Assembly: GCF_040939455.1 (NCBI RefSeq)
Contig: NC_134111.1
Span: 57,430,501 to 57,494,500 of the forward strand
Length of the DNA: 64,000 bases
Source: Microcebus murinus
Lineage: Eukaryota; Chordata; Mammalia; Primates; Cheirogaleidae
Direction: 5' to 3'
Shown here: positions 39,400 through 51,575 of the stretch, piece by piece
Layout of the letters: the number at the start of each line of letters is the position of its first letter
Position numbering within the stretch: the stretch's first letter is position 1
Notes under the pieces: model-generated
Seen by the model: the letters and a program-made list of their open reading frames with translations, nothing else
The model's database searches: none
Told to the model about the DNA's origin: nothing
Position numbers and translations under genes: made by a program

Positions 39400-39603
39400 T
39401 TTTTTTATTTCAGCATATTATGGGGGTATAAATTTTAAGGTTTCAAATAATGCCCTTGTCTCCCCTCCTTCCACAAGTCTGAGCCTCAAGCGTGACCATC
39501 CCCCAGACGGTGCACATCTCACTCATTATGTATGTATATACCCGCCCTCCTCCCCCCCCACCCGCCCATTACCCAATTAATGTAGTTTCTATATGTCCAC
39601 TTA
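39400..39603 (-). mobile_element. L1 3' UTR tail, strepsirrhine type, short
   Basis: Same family as 35128-35514 but about 200 bp: T-run, ATTTCAGCATATTATGGGGG, GAGCCTCAAGCGTGACCATC, CCCAGACGGTGCACATC, and a C-rich block at 39540-39567. Antisense and heavily 5' truncated. Confidence 0.82.
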
Positions 39604-40378
39604 TAAGCACAGAACCATTCTTGGTAGATTTTTACAGAAGACATTTCTTGCTCCTGAACTGCTTTGTGTGGATTCTTACTGTGAATGGCTGCCTGGTGCT
39701 ACCCTTTTGACCCCAGGAATGTGTTCTCCTTGCCCAATGTTTTCCTGCTGCTTTCTCAGCTTTCTGAATGCACCATCGGTGCTCTGCAGGGAGGAGGGTG
39801 GCAGGGGCATTTTAAATGTCTGTTGTGGGCAAGAGTCACTTTGTGTGTATGGTCCAGGATGAAAACAGATTTTCCCCATTATTCAGCATTAAAACACTAG
39901 TGGATCAACAAAGTTTAACATTCTCCTGCCATCTCTCTATTCATATACTTTCTATTGTTTAACTTCATGGCCAAAAGAGGACAGACACATTTGTACCCAT
40001 GAACCTATGGAAACATCAGTGAAACCTGACCTTCGGCTGCAGCTCTCTGACCCTTTTGCTTATAACTGTGTTACTATATAAGCGTGCCTCTGCCTATTGC
40101 CTTGTTGTCAATATTTTTCAAAAGCTAGGTTTATACCAACTATGAAAAGCAATTACTAATGCAATCAAAATTGTTAAAATTGTTCTGATTTTCAAATAAC
40201 TTATAAGAGTTCTAAATGGTACTTTTGGACCTCTTACTATATATTACTTCAACCATGGGAGAAATAGAAACATGTGGGAATAATTCATAAGGCATTTATA
40301 TACAGTATAATCCGGTTGTATAAATCCATGTAACAGAAGGCTCTGGGAATAATTTTTATTGATTAACCTTCAGGTCAG

Positions 40379-40682
40379 TTTTTTTTTTTGTTTTTTTTTT
40401 TTTGAGACAGAGTCTCACTCTGTCAACCAGGCTAGAGTGTCATGGAATGAGCCTAGTTCACAGCAACCTCAAACTCCTGGGCTCAAGTGATACTCCTGCC
40501 TCAGCCTCCGGAGTAGCAGGGACTACAGGCACGTGCCACCACACCTGGATAATTTTTCTACTTTTAATAGAGACAGGGTCTCTCTCTTGCTTAGACTGGT
40601 CTTGTACTCCTGACCTCAAGCTATCCTCCCATCTCGGCCTCCCAAAGTGCTAGGATTACAGGTGTGAATGACCATGCCAATC
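40379..40682 (-). mobile_element. Full-length dimeric Alu SINE, antisense
   Basis: A poly(T) run (40379-40403, one G) leads into GAGACAGAGTCTCACTCTGT and CTCCTGCCTCAGCCTCCGGA. A middle T-rich linker follows (TTTTTCTACTTTTAATAGAG), then the second monomer with CTCGGCCTCCCAAAGTGCTA and GGATTACAGGTGTG. This is a two-armed, 7SL-derived primate Alu of about 300 bp. Pol III box A/B remnants are on the minus strand. No clean flanking duplication. The frame 40402-40653 is an Alu artefact. Confidence 0.97.
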
Positions 40683-40689
40683 CTAGGTC

Positions 40690-42440
40690 GATTTGTTAAA
40701 TAACCAACCATGACTTTGTTTCATATCTTTAATTTTGATTCTTCTAGTTTATTAATTTTCAAAATAGTTAATTATTTTATAAATGCCAGATAATTTCTTC
40801 TAGTTCTCTTGCTCTCTAAAGATATCCTTAACACTAGAAATTGAATATAGTGCTGTTTTTTTAGATGATCTATGTCCCTCTTTGGATCTTTAAGTAGAAA
40901 ACGGGTAATAGAGCATAAATATTGTCTTTTTTAATATGCTGAGATATTTCCAAAATTTGTATGTGATATAAAATTCCATCAAACATTGTATGTAGTAAAT
41001 GAATTATACCAATATGTAGAAAACTATACATCACATTAATAATATTTTTCTGAAAATATGCCAATTTCATGTTTAGAGACACAGTATAAGAAATTCTATT
41101 TTTTATCTAATATTATTGTCAAATTTTAAAAAGAACTAGACTAGGAAAAACGTCTATGTTTAGAGAGTTTTACGCAACTAAAATGAAGAAAAATTAGCTA
41201 GTTATATGGATAATTAAGGCTAAATTATCTTGCTTGAAATATATTGTTGTTGCAAATGGCAAATAATTGTTGCAGTATTTTTTAAGTTTTGTTTTGTTTT
41301 TGTTTTTCTTATATTTTATTTTGCTAAAGCAGCTCTAGCCCTTCTATGAATCTTAGGAATAACAACAACAAAGTAGAATCCAAATATAGCTAACCAGAAT
41401 TAGATTTATAACATAAATTCAGCATCCTCTATTTAGGTACGACTGACATTGCACCAAAAGCCTGATAGAGATTCCATGTTTATTTACTTCAGCGTGCTAA
41501 ACCAAGTTCAATGAAAAGTGATTTGTAAATTGCTTATTCAGTGAACTTGAATAAATAACTCACAAATCAATGTCTTTCAAGAATTTGGTAACCAGCCCAT
41601 TTCATTTGAAGCCATGCTACAGCCTATTGATTTCCTCCTCTCGATGATGTTGAACAGGAAATGTTGGAGGAGAAGCAGGCCTTTCTACTTACCTGCCAAG
41701 AAGGACAGTTTATTTCCAAAAGAGGAAAAAATGTGGCCAGCATTTTAAAAATACTCCTTCTTCCAGCTACCACTACACCTCCCTGAGAATGCAGGAAGAG
41801 AGACCTCTAACAGGGACCCTGTGCTTCAGAGGACCTGGGTCTGACTTTACCGGGCAGCTCTTTACAGTCAGGTGTCCACAGGGCCAAGCAGATGTGTCCA
41901 CTTAAAGCTCACGTTCCGTTCCTCTAGGCCATGCTCCCAGAACCCAAGCCCACCTTCAGGACCCGTACAAGCTTCCTTTTGGGGACCCCTGCCAAGTGTG
42001 GGCCATACTACACTTTGGTCTGAGGTGTGGCCAAATGGTCTTGGAGACAGCTTGGACATCCAGGATAAGGTATCCTCATTCAGGAGTGTGAGGTTGCTTG
42101 TGGGACCACAGGAGAAAGAAAAACCAATTACTGGCTAGGAATAAGGACCTGGGACTGGCACTTCCCATGCTGCACATTCTAGTGCACAATTCTGAGGATT
42201 CCAAGAATTTCACATTTGAACCTGGCCTTCCCGATTGCTACGACGACAGATTTTTAAGGTAGGAATATAGATCTTTTATTCAACATTGTGTCAGCTTAAA
42301 TTATAACTTTTAAATATTTAGAGATATGGCATATGGGCCTCCCTTTGTACTCTTGCCATAGGCCCTGCACTATTAAGGGCAGACTTATTTGCTAGCACCC
42401 CATCTCTCTGCTCTCCTTCACAACCACACTTCTTGTGGAT
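40690..42440. other. Unassigned sequence
   Basis: AT-rich to 41.6 kb; more GC-rich at 41.77-42.15 kb, with opposing frames (41868-42059 minus, 41872-42138 plus) that I do not recognise. Confidence 0.4.
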
Positions 42441-42469
42441 TTCTTATCTTGCTGTAGCCCATTTGCTCA

Positions 42470-43220
42470 TATCTTCCTTACTTCTCTCCTCACCTGTGTA
42501 TTGCAGGCACCTTCAACTTCAACAAATCTACTCTTACTTATGCCATCCCTTACTTGCTTGTTAGAAAGGCGCAGTGGTCATGATGTTCAGGACTGAGTAA
42601 TCTTGATCTCTTAGCAGTATTCAACATTGCCAACCATTTCCTTTTTTTGAAATCCCTTTTGTTGTTGATTTCTAGGACACCATGGTTATCTTATTTCCCC
42701 TGACAACTCTCTGGCTACTCCTTATCTCCTTCCTATATTCAAAGTCCTGGAGAGTCATTCTCTTCTTATTTTTCATTCAAAAGTTTCTTTCCAGGTCAGT
42801 TCATCATGGCTATAACTTCCATCTGTATCAGGAAGTATCCCAACATAATTTCTCCAGCTCAAACCTTTACTCTGAACTTGAAACCCATAAACACAACCAC
42901 CTTCGTTGCATTTTCCGACGTCTTATAGGTGTCTCAAAATTGACATGCCCAAGCAAAACAATTTGTCTTATCCTCCAAACTTGGTCTTCTTCTAACATTC
43001 ACTAAAACCTCATAATGTACCATCATCCATGGTAAACTATGTAAATCATAAATATAGAACTCATCTTTCACACCTCTTAACCCTCCTCTCTCCTCTATAC
43101 CAATGTATCACCAAGTTCTCTTGGCTTTAATGAGTTTCTAGTAGATGTACTTCTCTTCAGCTCCACTCCAGACCTACATCCCCAGCCTCATCTGGTATAT
43201 ATCAACCTTCAATTTCTCTG
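42470..43220 (+). mobile_element. L2-like LINE internal fragment
   Basis: Pyrimidine-rich sequence in the style and order of the L2 RT-to-3' region: CTTGATCTCTTAGCAGTATT, GGTGTCTCAAAATTGACATG, CCCAAGCAAAACAATTTGTC, ATAGAACTCATCTTTCACAC. The frame 42682-43005 is a decayed part of it. Resembles 60560-61440. Confidence 0.55.
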
Positions 43221-43234
43221 CTGTAGCCTTGCCT

Positions 43235-43400
43235 TTCTCAACCTTTTTATGCTGGAAACCCTTGAAATACTTTTCAGACTTCAGAAAATCCTATATAAAA
43301 ATTATTGTATCTACAGCTCATAATATACTGGTGGGGGTAGCAAATTATAAACAATATAATCCACTAACAATTGTCAATGCTTTTTTTGACTAAAGAATGA
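43235..43400. mobile_element. Possible hAT (Charlie-like) fragment
   Basis: TTTCTCAACCTTTTTATGCTGG followed by AAACCCTTGAAA resembles the terminus of a hAT element, but the other end was not found. Confidence 0.3.
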
Positions 43401-44870
43401 TTTTTTGTAGATCTGTTTATTTGAGCCTATTCTCATGTTGTTCTATCTCTCAACAAATAATGTCAACTCTAATGCAAGTCAACATGTAGGTAATGGAAAT
43501 TCTAGCTTTTTCTTTATTTAAAATTTTTATGTTTGATTTTTAAAATATATCCAAGTAGGCCTAAGCACTTCATTACAAATTTCCCCTAATATAATGCTAA
43601 TGAGGTTTGTTATGTGGTATATGATATGTACAAGATAGCTGTACTTTTTTTCTTAGTGAAAATTTCATGCAAATTTTTCTTAAAAATAGTTATGTTTATC
43701 TTACTGTTTTTTAAATTATTATTCTTTCATCTTCATAGATTAAAAAAATATTAGACAAACATGATGCATTTCTTTCAAATAATTGGCTTGAACCAAAATG
43801 AGATTGAATTTTTCTAATGATAGGCTCTGTATATTTCATTTAAATAAATATCATAAACTGATTCTAATTAATGTTATTTCATGAAAATTTATTGACAATG
43901 TTGAATAATAAAGCTACCAAAACCACAAGACAAAGTACTATGAATAAAAATATAGCCTAAGCACAATTTTATATAAGACTTTGAAAGACATTTTCTTACT
44001 GAGCCACATATCAGTTCCAAATATAGGCCTAGACAGTTAACAAAATTCTCATACACATATATTGGTTTCTTGATCTCTTTTATAGGCTTATGTGTGCATA
44101 ACCTCAAATAATGGAATTCACCTCTACAATGCGAAGCATGCATTCATTTTTCATGTCACAAATACTAAAATATGTAGCTCTTAGACTAAGCAAGAGAGTC
44201 AGGAAAAGGGCCTCTCACCTGGGCAGGTATTTGTGTTAAATGAGTGGAAAAAGAAGCTGTGTTGTTCTATGGTTCTTGCAGGCAGATTTCAGTAAGGTTA
44301 GAGACTTGCTGATAACCTTTCTCATTCTCAAATCCAAGCAGCATGGGAAACATTTCAAGGTTTCCTGTTGCAACATGATTGTTTCTAATGATTGTGTTTC
44401 TTTTAAAGCCAAACATCTTGTCACTTGACATCAAAACCTTTTCTTCAGGGCCTTGCAGGGACTTGTCCAACTGGTTCACATGATGAAAAATGTTTGCTAA
44501 ACAGGGTAGTTGCTGCAGCACTTAGTAAAATCTGGTCTTCTGTGCTCTTTCTGAAAGTATTCCTTCAATTTAGCCTTCAGCTCGAACACCCTACAGAGAA
44601 CTCCTCCTCTACTAAGTATATGGATTTTTACAGGGGGCAGCCTTATGTTGTCTTTGTCCAGGTTTACAAAAATCCTTGAGTGAACTGGTCTTTGTTTAAT
44701 AGTTAACCATTTTTATAGCATCACATAGGAATTTTTAAATCTCATATTGAAGAGTTTTTGATAACAGCGCCTCTCAGTAAAGAAAGCAATGAGTATGACA
44801 ATATTGGGATTTTTCATTATTTTAAATGTAAACATTGATAAAGTATAACACAAAATGGTATAATAAATGC
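43401..44870. other. Unassigned AT-rich sequence
   Basis: Nothing recognised. Overlapping frames on both strands at 44236-44679 are chance. Confidence 0.4.
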
Positions 44871-44873
44871 CTT

Positions 44874-45233
44874 TATGAATTTGGGCTGCTATAACAAATT
44901 GTCATAAAAGGGGTGGCTTAAACAACAAACATTTATTACTCATAGTTCTGGAGGCTGGGAAGTCCAAGATCAAGGTGCCAGCAGACCAGGCGTCTGTTGA
45001 CGGCACACCTCCCTGTTTGCAAATGGCCAAATTCTTGTTGTATCCTCATATAATAGAGAGCAGAGAGACAATAAGGAAGCTCTCTAGTTTCTCTTCTTAT
45101 ATGAGCACTAATCTCACCCTCATGACCTAATTATTGTCTAAAAACTATACCTTTTACTGTCATGCCACTGGGGAGTAGAGTTTCAACATATGAATTTTTG
45201 AGGAATACAAACATATTATCCACAACAATAACA
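44874..45233 (-). mobile_element. MaLR (MLT1/MST-type) LTR, antisense
   Basis: GGGCTGCTATAACAAATTGT, CATAGTTCTGGAGGCTGGGA, AGTCCAAGATCAAGGTGCCA, CTCACCCTCATGACCTAATT and TTTCAACATATGAATTTTTG are the reversed blocks of this LTR class in order. A solo LTR; no internal sequence. Confidence 0.83.
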
Positions 45234-45849
45234 AACAGGAAAGAATCACAGGAACATGAAAACTTTGAAAAATAATTCACTTCTAACCTATATAATCCTT
45301 GATCTCTACATTGTAGAGCAAGGATTGTGTAGCACAGCAAAGCAGCACAAGAGAAACCAAGTCATGACAGGTAAAAATACCTTCATTAGAATAAAAATTT
45401 CCCCACAATTTTTTTTATTACACAAGTAGAGCTTGTCACCTTTATAAGTCAGTCATTAACATGTAAGAGGAGGCGTGGGAGACAATTTGGGAGGGGGTTG
45501 CTGATATCACCCATCTACTTCCTTCCCTTTTATTTAATTCAATACTCACTATTTATCGTTAACCTCCCCTACCTCAAGGAAAAACTAAGAGTGCACTTGT
45601 CCAAATGAATACAATCCTAGTTTCTCTTCTAGGACTACCATACGGAACTATGAGACTGTCAATGAAGCCGCTACTGGGGCCAATCAGTAACAACTCATCA
45701 CCACAAGTGCTAACATTGTGTGGTGTGTCAAGTTTTAAAAAATCTCCCCTCTCCTTTTTACCCAATCCAATGAAACCCCTAGTGACATCTTGTGTAACCC
45801 TAGGGTTCCACAGAAACTCAGTTCACAAACCTGCTTTAGTTACATAATT

Positions 45850-46110
45850 TATTTCATTTCCTGGAGTGCATCCATGCCATGCTCTTCATACTGTCATTGC
45901 TTCTACTTGGAATGCCTCTGCCCCATCGACTCCCCGACACCTGAATCTCTCAGTTAGTTCAGATTCCCCCATTATTCCCTTCACAGTCCCGTATACTGCC
46001 ATTCATAGCAGTTACTACAACTTTACTTGAATTAATTAATACTGTCAATTGTGGTTTAACATCTTTCTCCTCTACTCAGACATAAATGGTAAGGTCTCTG
46101 TCCCTAACTG
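45850..46110 (+). mobile_element. L2 LINE 3' fragment
   Basis: CTACTTGGAATGCCTCTGCC, TTCACAGTCCCGTATACTGC and GGTAAGGTCTCTGTCCCTA follow the L2 3' order with decay. Confidence 0.65.
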
Positions 46111-47290
46111 CTAGATCTCCACTATGATCAGGGCCTCCAAAAATAATGCTTACCTCTACTTTTGCTGCTTGGAAATTACAGGGGTAATATACAAGCAAAT
46201 TAATGAACAAGCTGAAGCCACAGGACTCTAACAGGTAGTGGGCATGAAAACTAGGGCAACACAGTAGATTGCACAGCTGGCTCAAAATTTTCTGTGAACA
46301 CTCTGATATGCATTATGCAGTAGGAAAACTAAGAAGACAGGATTCTCTTCAGAACCATATCACATTTTTGTTTTAAAAACTGAGTCTTTTGGGGCATAAA
46401 TTACAATACAATTTTGGAAATATAGGTTTTCAGCTCCAGGTGACATAAAAGTACTCTTAATTTTCTGGCATGAAATTCTTAATGCTTCTTGTGTGGGGCA
46501 GAATTTTTAAGAAGAAAATTTCTTTCTCAAAATTCTAGGAATAAAATGACTTACTGAGCAAGAAGGCAATCATCTTTGCAAGAATGTTGGTTCTTAATGG
46601 AGGGCTTTGGTTCCATTTTGGCCATGAGATGTTGTATGCTCCTTTCCTGGGGAATATGAGTTGAGAAAAAAAGGAGGAAACACAACTAAATTCTAGTTCC
46701 AATGCTGTGGGTATATGTTATTTCTAATGGCTATGGAAGGAAGTTATTTTAATCCATGAAAAGGCATTCTCTGGAAGAAGAGAAAAACTCCAAACTATGC
46801 AGTTTTTAATTTCGTCCCAGAGACACTGCTAAATAGTAACATGAAACACTGCCTCTGTACTTTCTCCACCCCTTGTCAAGTTACAAAATGGATTTTGGAG
46901 TTAGAGACTGAATGTGTGACTTCTAAATTTGCGAGAATAAGTTGTTTCCATTCAGTAGACCATAAAAAAGAATACTTACTTGGGATTTAAGTCAGGATTT
47001 TGAATGCAGGTCAGTTTAAATTCTGTCCTTAGTTTTCTTTTTGACTTTGCTAAAGGCATAATATTTGTCCTTTCTTACTTTACAGCCTTAAAGAACCAAT
47101 GCCATCATAGGAAAATATATTAAAAGGAATTTCTAATAAGACTTGCAAACCTTTGTTTTAGTAGACAATATTTTCTATTTATTGCGAATTTTTCAAGTAA
47201 TAAAACTGCTCTAAGAAACATCATTATTGCATTTTTTCTCTTTCAATATATCATTCAAACTCAGCAAAAATTTCAGCTTCATAGAAAAGA
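46111..47290. other. Unassigned sequence
   Basis: No confident repeat or gene recognised. Confidence 0.4.
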
Positions 47291-47577
47291 TAATTAAGAA
47301 AACATTATGGAAAGGTTGACATTATTAAGATGGTAGAATATGAAGCCCTGAACCTTCCTTACCCAAACAATACACCAATTTAACAACAATACATGGACAA
47401 ATGCTCTTTCTGAAAAACTCACAAACTGGTTGAGAGGCTCCTGCAGCCCTCAACTGCTCCGTTGGATGAAGGCAAAGTTAGCCACACTGAAGCCAGTAGA
47501 AAAATTTGAAACACCATTTCCCCATAACACCTAGCCCTGGCATAGCACCGGAAGATAAGGAGGAGACTTGTAGCTCT

Positions 47578-47940
47578 CAGCTTCTCCCTGGTGAGGGAAA
47601 GAATTGGACCATACATCCAAAGTTTGAAATATTTCAGGAGCTGCCCAAGGTACTGGCTTCCATCATTCCCATCTCAGAGCACTGATGGGATTTGGCATAT
47701 TCTAAATGTCTGGGAGACAGTAAGAGCAAAAAATATGTTTGAACTAGAGCATAGTCACCATAACCCCCGCCTCCCAATTGGCTCAGCACAGAGCAAGTGG
47801 ATGAAACCTCTGTGATTCCAGCTTCTCCCTTGGGAGAGAAAGAGTTGGACCATGTATCTAGTATTCCAATTTTTATGGGGGCAGCCCATGTGATTGGCTT
47901 CTGTTTTGCCTCTCTCCAAGTGCTGATAGGACCCAGAAAA
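47578..47940 (+). repeat. Tandem repeat in the L1 5' UTR, period about 241 bp
   Basis: AGCTTCTCCCT recurs at 47578 and 47820. Each copy is followed by GGGAAAGAATTGGACCATAC / GAGAAAGAGTTGGACCATGT, then GGAGCTGCCCA / GGGCAGCCCA, GGCTTC and AGCACTGATGGGATT / AGTGCTGATAGGACC. Two diverged monomers. Confidence 0.75.
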
Positions 47941-48036
47941 AAGGCCATCCACACATCAATAGTTTATAGCTAATACCATACTCAATGGTAAAAAGCAGAA
48001 AGCTTTTTCTCTAAGATCAGAAACAAGACAAAGATG

Positions 48037-48187
48037 GAGGAAAGGGATGTATGTTTCCATAACGTGTGCGATGCACACCACCAGGGGATTGGACATTTCG
48101 GGGGGAGGGAGGGGGCAGGAGCAATATTTGTAACCTAACAATATTTATAATTATATATTTCATCCATAATATGATGAAATAAAAAAA
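48037..48187 (+). mobile_element. Short L1 tail nested in the older L1
   Basis: About 150 bp interrupts the host L1 between ACAAGACAAAGATG and GATGCCCACTCT. It contains GTGTGCGATGCACACCACCA, a G-run (GGGGGGAGGGAGGGGGC), GTAACCTAACAATATTTAT, CCATAATATGATGAAATAA and a poly(A). This is the sense-strand version of the tails at 35128 and 39400. Flanked by AAGATG (48031-48036 and 48188-48193), a short target duplication. Confidence 0.8.
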
Positions 48188-50162
48188 AAGATGCCCACTC
48201 TCACTGCTTCTATTCAACATAGTCCTCGAAGTCCTAGTTAAAGCAATTTTACAAGAAAAACAAATAAAAGGCATCCAAATAACAAAAAAATTATCTCTGT
48301 TTAGAAGACATAATCTTATCTGTTGTAAATTCTAAAATACTTAGGAATAAACTTAGCTAAGGCTTTTATTCTTAGAAAGACTTTTACACTAAAAACTATA
48401 AAATACTGAAGAAAGAAACTAAGGATAAATGGAAAGAAATCATGTGTTCATGAATTGGAGGCCTTAATATTGTTAAAATGGCCATACCAACCAAAGTGTC
48501 AGACAGATTCAATACAATCCCTATTAAAATGCCAGTGGCATTTTTTATGGAGAAAAACCTACCTTCAAATTTATGTGGAACCACAAAAGACCTCAAATAG
48601 CCAATATAATCTTGAGAAAGAAGAACAAAGCTGAGCACACTCTCTGATTTCAAAATATATTACAAATCAACAATAATTAAAACAGTATAGTACTGGTTTA
48701 AAGACAGATATATAGACCAATGGAATAGAATAGAAAGCCCAGAAATAAAATCCATGAATATACAGTCCACTAATTTTTGACAAGGATGCCAAGACTACAC
48801 ATAGGAAAAGGCAGTCTCTTCAAAAACGGCATTGAGAAAGCTGGGTATTCACATGCAGAAGAATGAAATAGTAGACTTTAATTTCACACCATATACAATA
48901 ATTTAACTCAAAATAAATTAAAGACTTAACTATAGCATCTGAAATTATACAATTCCTAGAAGAAAATATAAGGGGAAGTCTTCATTATATTGGTCTTAAT
49001 GATTTTTTTTGGTATATGATATTAAAAGCATAGGCAAGCAAAGCAAAAGTGGACAAGTATAACTAAATAAAACTAAAAAGCTTCTGCATAGCAAAGGAAA
49101 CAATCAACAGAAATAAAAAGGCAACTTATGGAATGACAGAAAATATTTTCAAACCATATATCTGTTAAAGGGTTAATATTCAAAATATATGAGGAACTCT
49201 CACAACAACAAACAAAAATACCCTAACCCATTTTTTAAAAAATGGGCTAAGAACTTAAATAGACATTTCTCCAAAAGAGACATACAAGCAGCCAATGAGT
49301 AAATGAAAAAATTTTCAAAGTCACTAATAGGGAAATGAAATCAAAACCATAATGACATTTCAGCTCACACCTGTGAGGATGGCTATTATAAAAAAAAATA
49401 AAAAAGACAACAAATGTTGGTGAGAATGTGAGGAAATTACAACCTTTGTACACCATTTGTGGTAATGCAGAATAATGCAGCCACTGTGGAAAACTGTGGT
49501 AAGCTAAGTGCCCAGGAATGTCCTGGCACAGCTACATTGGAAGACAGTATACAGGCTCCTCAAGAACTTAAAAATAGAATTATAATATGATACAACAATC
49601 CCACTCTGAGTATATATCCAAAAGAATTAAAGTCAGTATCTTGAAGAGATATCCACACTCCCATATCTATTGCAGCATTATATATAATAACCAAGATGTA
49701 AAAATAGCCTAAATGCCTACTGACAGATGAATGGCTGAAGAAAATATGGTATGTACACACAATGGAATATTATTCAGCCTTTAAAAAGAAGGAAGTCCTG
49801 CCATATGAGACAACATGGTTGAACCCTGAGGACCCTATGCTAAGCAAAATAAGCCAGACACAGAAGGACAAATAGCACATGATTCCACTCATGTGAGGTA
49901 TCTAATATAGTCAAATTCATAGAGGCAGAGAGTAGAATAGTGGTTTCCTGGAGGTGTGGGTCAAGGGAAATGAGGAGCTGCTGCTCAAAGGGTTTAAAGT
50001 GTCAGTTATGCAACATGAATAAGTTCCAGTCATATGATATATGACATCTTGCCTATAATTAACAATACTGTATCGTACCCTAGAACTTTTGTTAAGAGGG
50101 TAGACCTCATGTTAAATGTTCTTATCACAATAAAAAAAATAAAAAGAAAATCAGCATTATGC

Positions 50163-51297
50163 CTCAAATGACAAATTGAAGTAGTATATCTTTCACAAGA
50201 AGAAATAAATTTACTTTTTTACTTCTCTGAGATTTAAAGCTTAAACAGCCTCTGCAAAAATGTAATATTCATATTTTAACAAGCAACTAAGCAAAAATTG
50301 ATTTTGGTAGAAATTGTGTTGTGGAAACATTCTACTGCAAGAATTACTCAGTTATGCCAAACTGCTTTGTTTCTAAGTGCCTGGGTCAGGCATTGCATGA
50401 AAATTCAGTGATGGATTTTGATAGAGAAGACTCCCCTAATAGTACTATTCAACCTGAGTACATTGCTATTGTTGGTTGCTTTGTATAGGCAGAGAATTTG
50501 GTTCACCTCCAGATGATTGCTTTCATTTCTTCACATTTTACTTATAGAATACCAACATTCCACAATTTTGTTATGTATTCTCAGAAAGAAACTCTCTGCC
50601 TAAAACAAATAATTTACAATCTGTGAAACCTAAGTCAGCCAGAGCAGATAGATCCCTTAACACTAACATTTTACAGAATCATTCTCTGACAAATCTGTTT
50701 CACTGGGATCATTTCATTAATGAAATATATGTTAAGAATAAGCATTAAAACAGCAGTAAAAGAGTAAATTAATTGAGGAATTTATGGGCACATTCAGCAC
50801 AGATTATATTCTGTAGGTAGAAGGAAATCTTCAAATTTTCACTCACTTATTTCATAAAATAAATAAAAAGAAGCTATGTTTCAACATTTTATGAAATGAA
50901 ATAACCTTAGGTTCCATCGGGTTTTTCCATTCTTTTATTGCTTTTTAAAATTTCAAGTTGTAAGACAGGTAAAAATTTAAAGATACCAGAAATGTCTTGT
51001 TTTTCTATTGCCTGGGGAAAGGGAGTAAGTATTATGAGGCTTGTGAATACCTGTGTAAACATTTCGATGAACAAGAGGGTCTTGTGGGGCCATGAGAAAA
51101 CCACTCAATCTTTCCCCCTGTTCTTTGTCTAAACCTATTGTATGGTGTTAATGCTCTCCCTGACCCTTGATGAAATCTTGAGAAACCCATCACTTTCCTG
51201 GTCACATACAGATAATGAAACGTCCCCCAGCCACTTCAAGGCACAGATCACAGTCTCATTTCTGAGAGTAATATATTCAGTCAGGTATAATAATTAA
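50163..51297. other. Unassigned sequence left of the retroviral insertion
   Basis: No repeat or gene recognised between the L1 and the ERV copy. Confidence 0.4.
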
Positions 51298-51308
51298 CCA
51301 AATTTAGT
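51298..51308. repeat. Left target-site duplication of the ERV copy
   Basis: CCAAATTTAGT, repeated at 58433-58443. The two leading C are ambiguous on the right because the viral end also supplies C. Three G (51309-51311) separate this copy from the T-run. Confidence 0.8.
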
Positions 51309-51311
51309 GGG

Positions 51312-51335
51312 TTTTTTTTTTGTTTTTTGTTTTTT
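51312..51335 (-). other. Poly(A) tail of the ERV copy
   Basis: Plus strand shows T-runs broken by single G (ten T, G, six T, G, six T). On the viral strand this is an A-rich tail directly after ...GTGTGATTGC, the end of R. It is the key sign that a polyadenylated RNA was the insertion template. Confidence 0.9.
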
Positions 51336-51354
51336 GCAATCACACAAGAGGAGG

Positions 51355-51360
51355 TTTATT
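51355..51360 (-). promoter_or_regulatory. Polyadenylation signal AATAAA in R
   Basis: AATAAA on the viral strand, 19 nt before the A-tail. The same signal lies in the 5' R at 58368-58363. Confidence 0.9.
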
Positions 51361-51447
51361 TTCTGGCTAGCCAGGGTCCAAGCCCCAGAGCACCAATGCA
51401 GTGGCCACTCTCATAGGCAAGGACCCCGACCGGAACAACGGCATGCC

Positions 51448-51453
51448 TTTTAT
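51448..51453 (-). promoter_or_regulatory. TATA-like box of the LTR promoter
   Basis: ATAAAA in GGGATAAAAGGC, 27 nt upstream of the position that corresponds to the 5' end of the whole insertion. Confidence 0.7.
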
Positions 51454-51520
51454 CCCCATGGTGCACAAGCTGCACACAAGCCGACTACGCATGGATCATG
51501 CGTTGACCTTTAAAATGATT

Positions 51521-51575
51521 GGTTGCCCACTATTGCCTTTTGAAATAATTGGCGGGTTGGTTGCCCTCTATTGCC
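51521..51575 (-). repeat. U3 direct repeat, possible enhancer duplication
   Basis: Plus strand GGTTGCCCACTATTGCC (51521-51537) and GGTTGCCCTCTATTGCC (51559-51575), 38 bp apart, one mismatch. Each has a nearby ATTGG (reverse CCAAT). Confidence 0.75.

Larger units (their letters stand above)
47294..50150 (+). mobile_element. L1 LINE with 5' UTR and 3' end but a large internal deletion
   Basis: The left part (47300-47955) is an L1 5' UTR: GAAGCCCTGAACCTTCCTTA, CAAACTGGTTGAGAGGCTCC, CCTAGCCCTGGCATAGCACC. At about 47955 it passes straight into the C-terminal part of ORF2 (AATACCATACTCAATGGTAA, GATGCCCACTCTCACTGC, TTCAATACAATCCCTATTAA, GCAGCATTATATATAATAAC), then a medium-age 3' UTR ending in A-rich sequence near 50145. 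ORF1, the endonuclease and the RT core are missing, so about 4 kb has gone. Both ends carry a similar AAGAAAA...CATTATG motif (47294-47308 and about 50144-50162), a possible worn target duplication. Frames are broken; minus-strand frames here are antisense noise. Confidence 0.85.

Noticed and set aside
40402..40653. 83-codon frame
   Set aside because: Antisense Alu; this type of frame is common in Alu sequence and is not a gene.
47578..47940. Tandem repeat as a possible satellite or CRISPR-like array
   Set aside because: Only two diverged copies, both part of an L1 5' UTR; the genome is mammalian.
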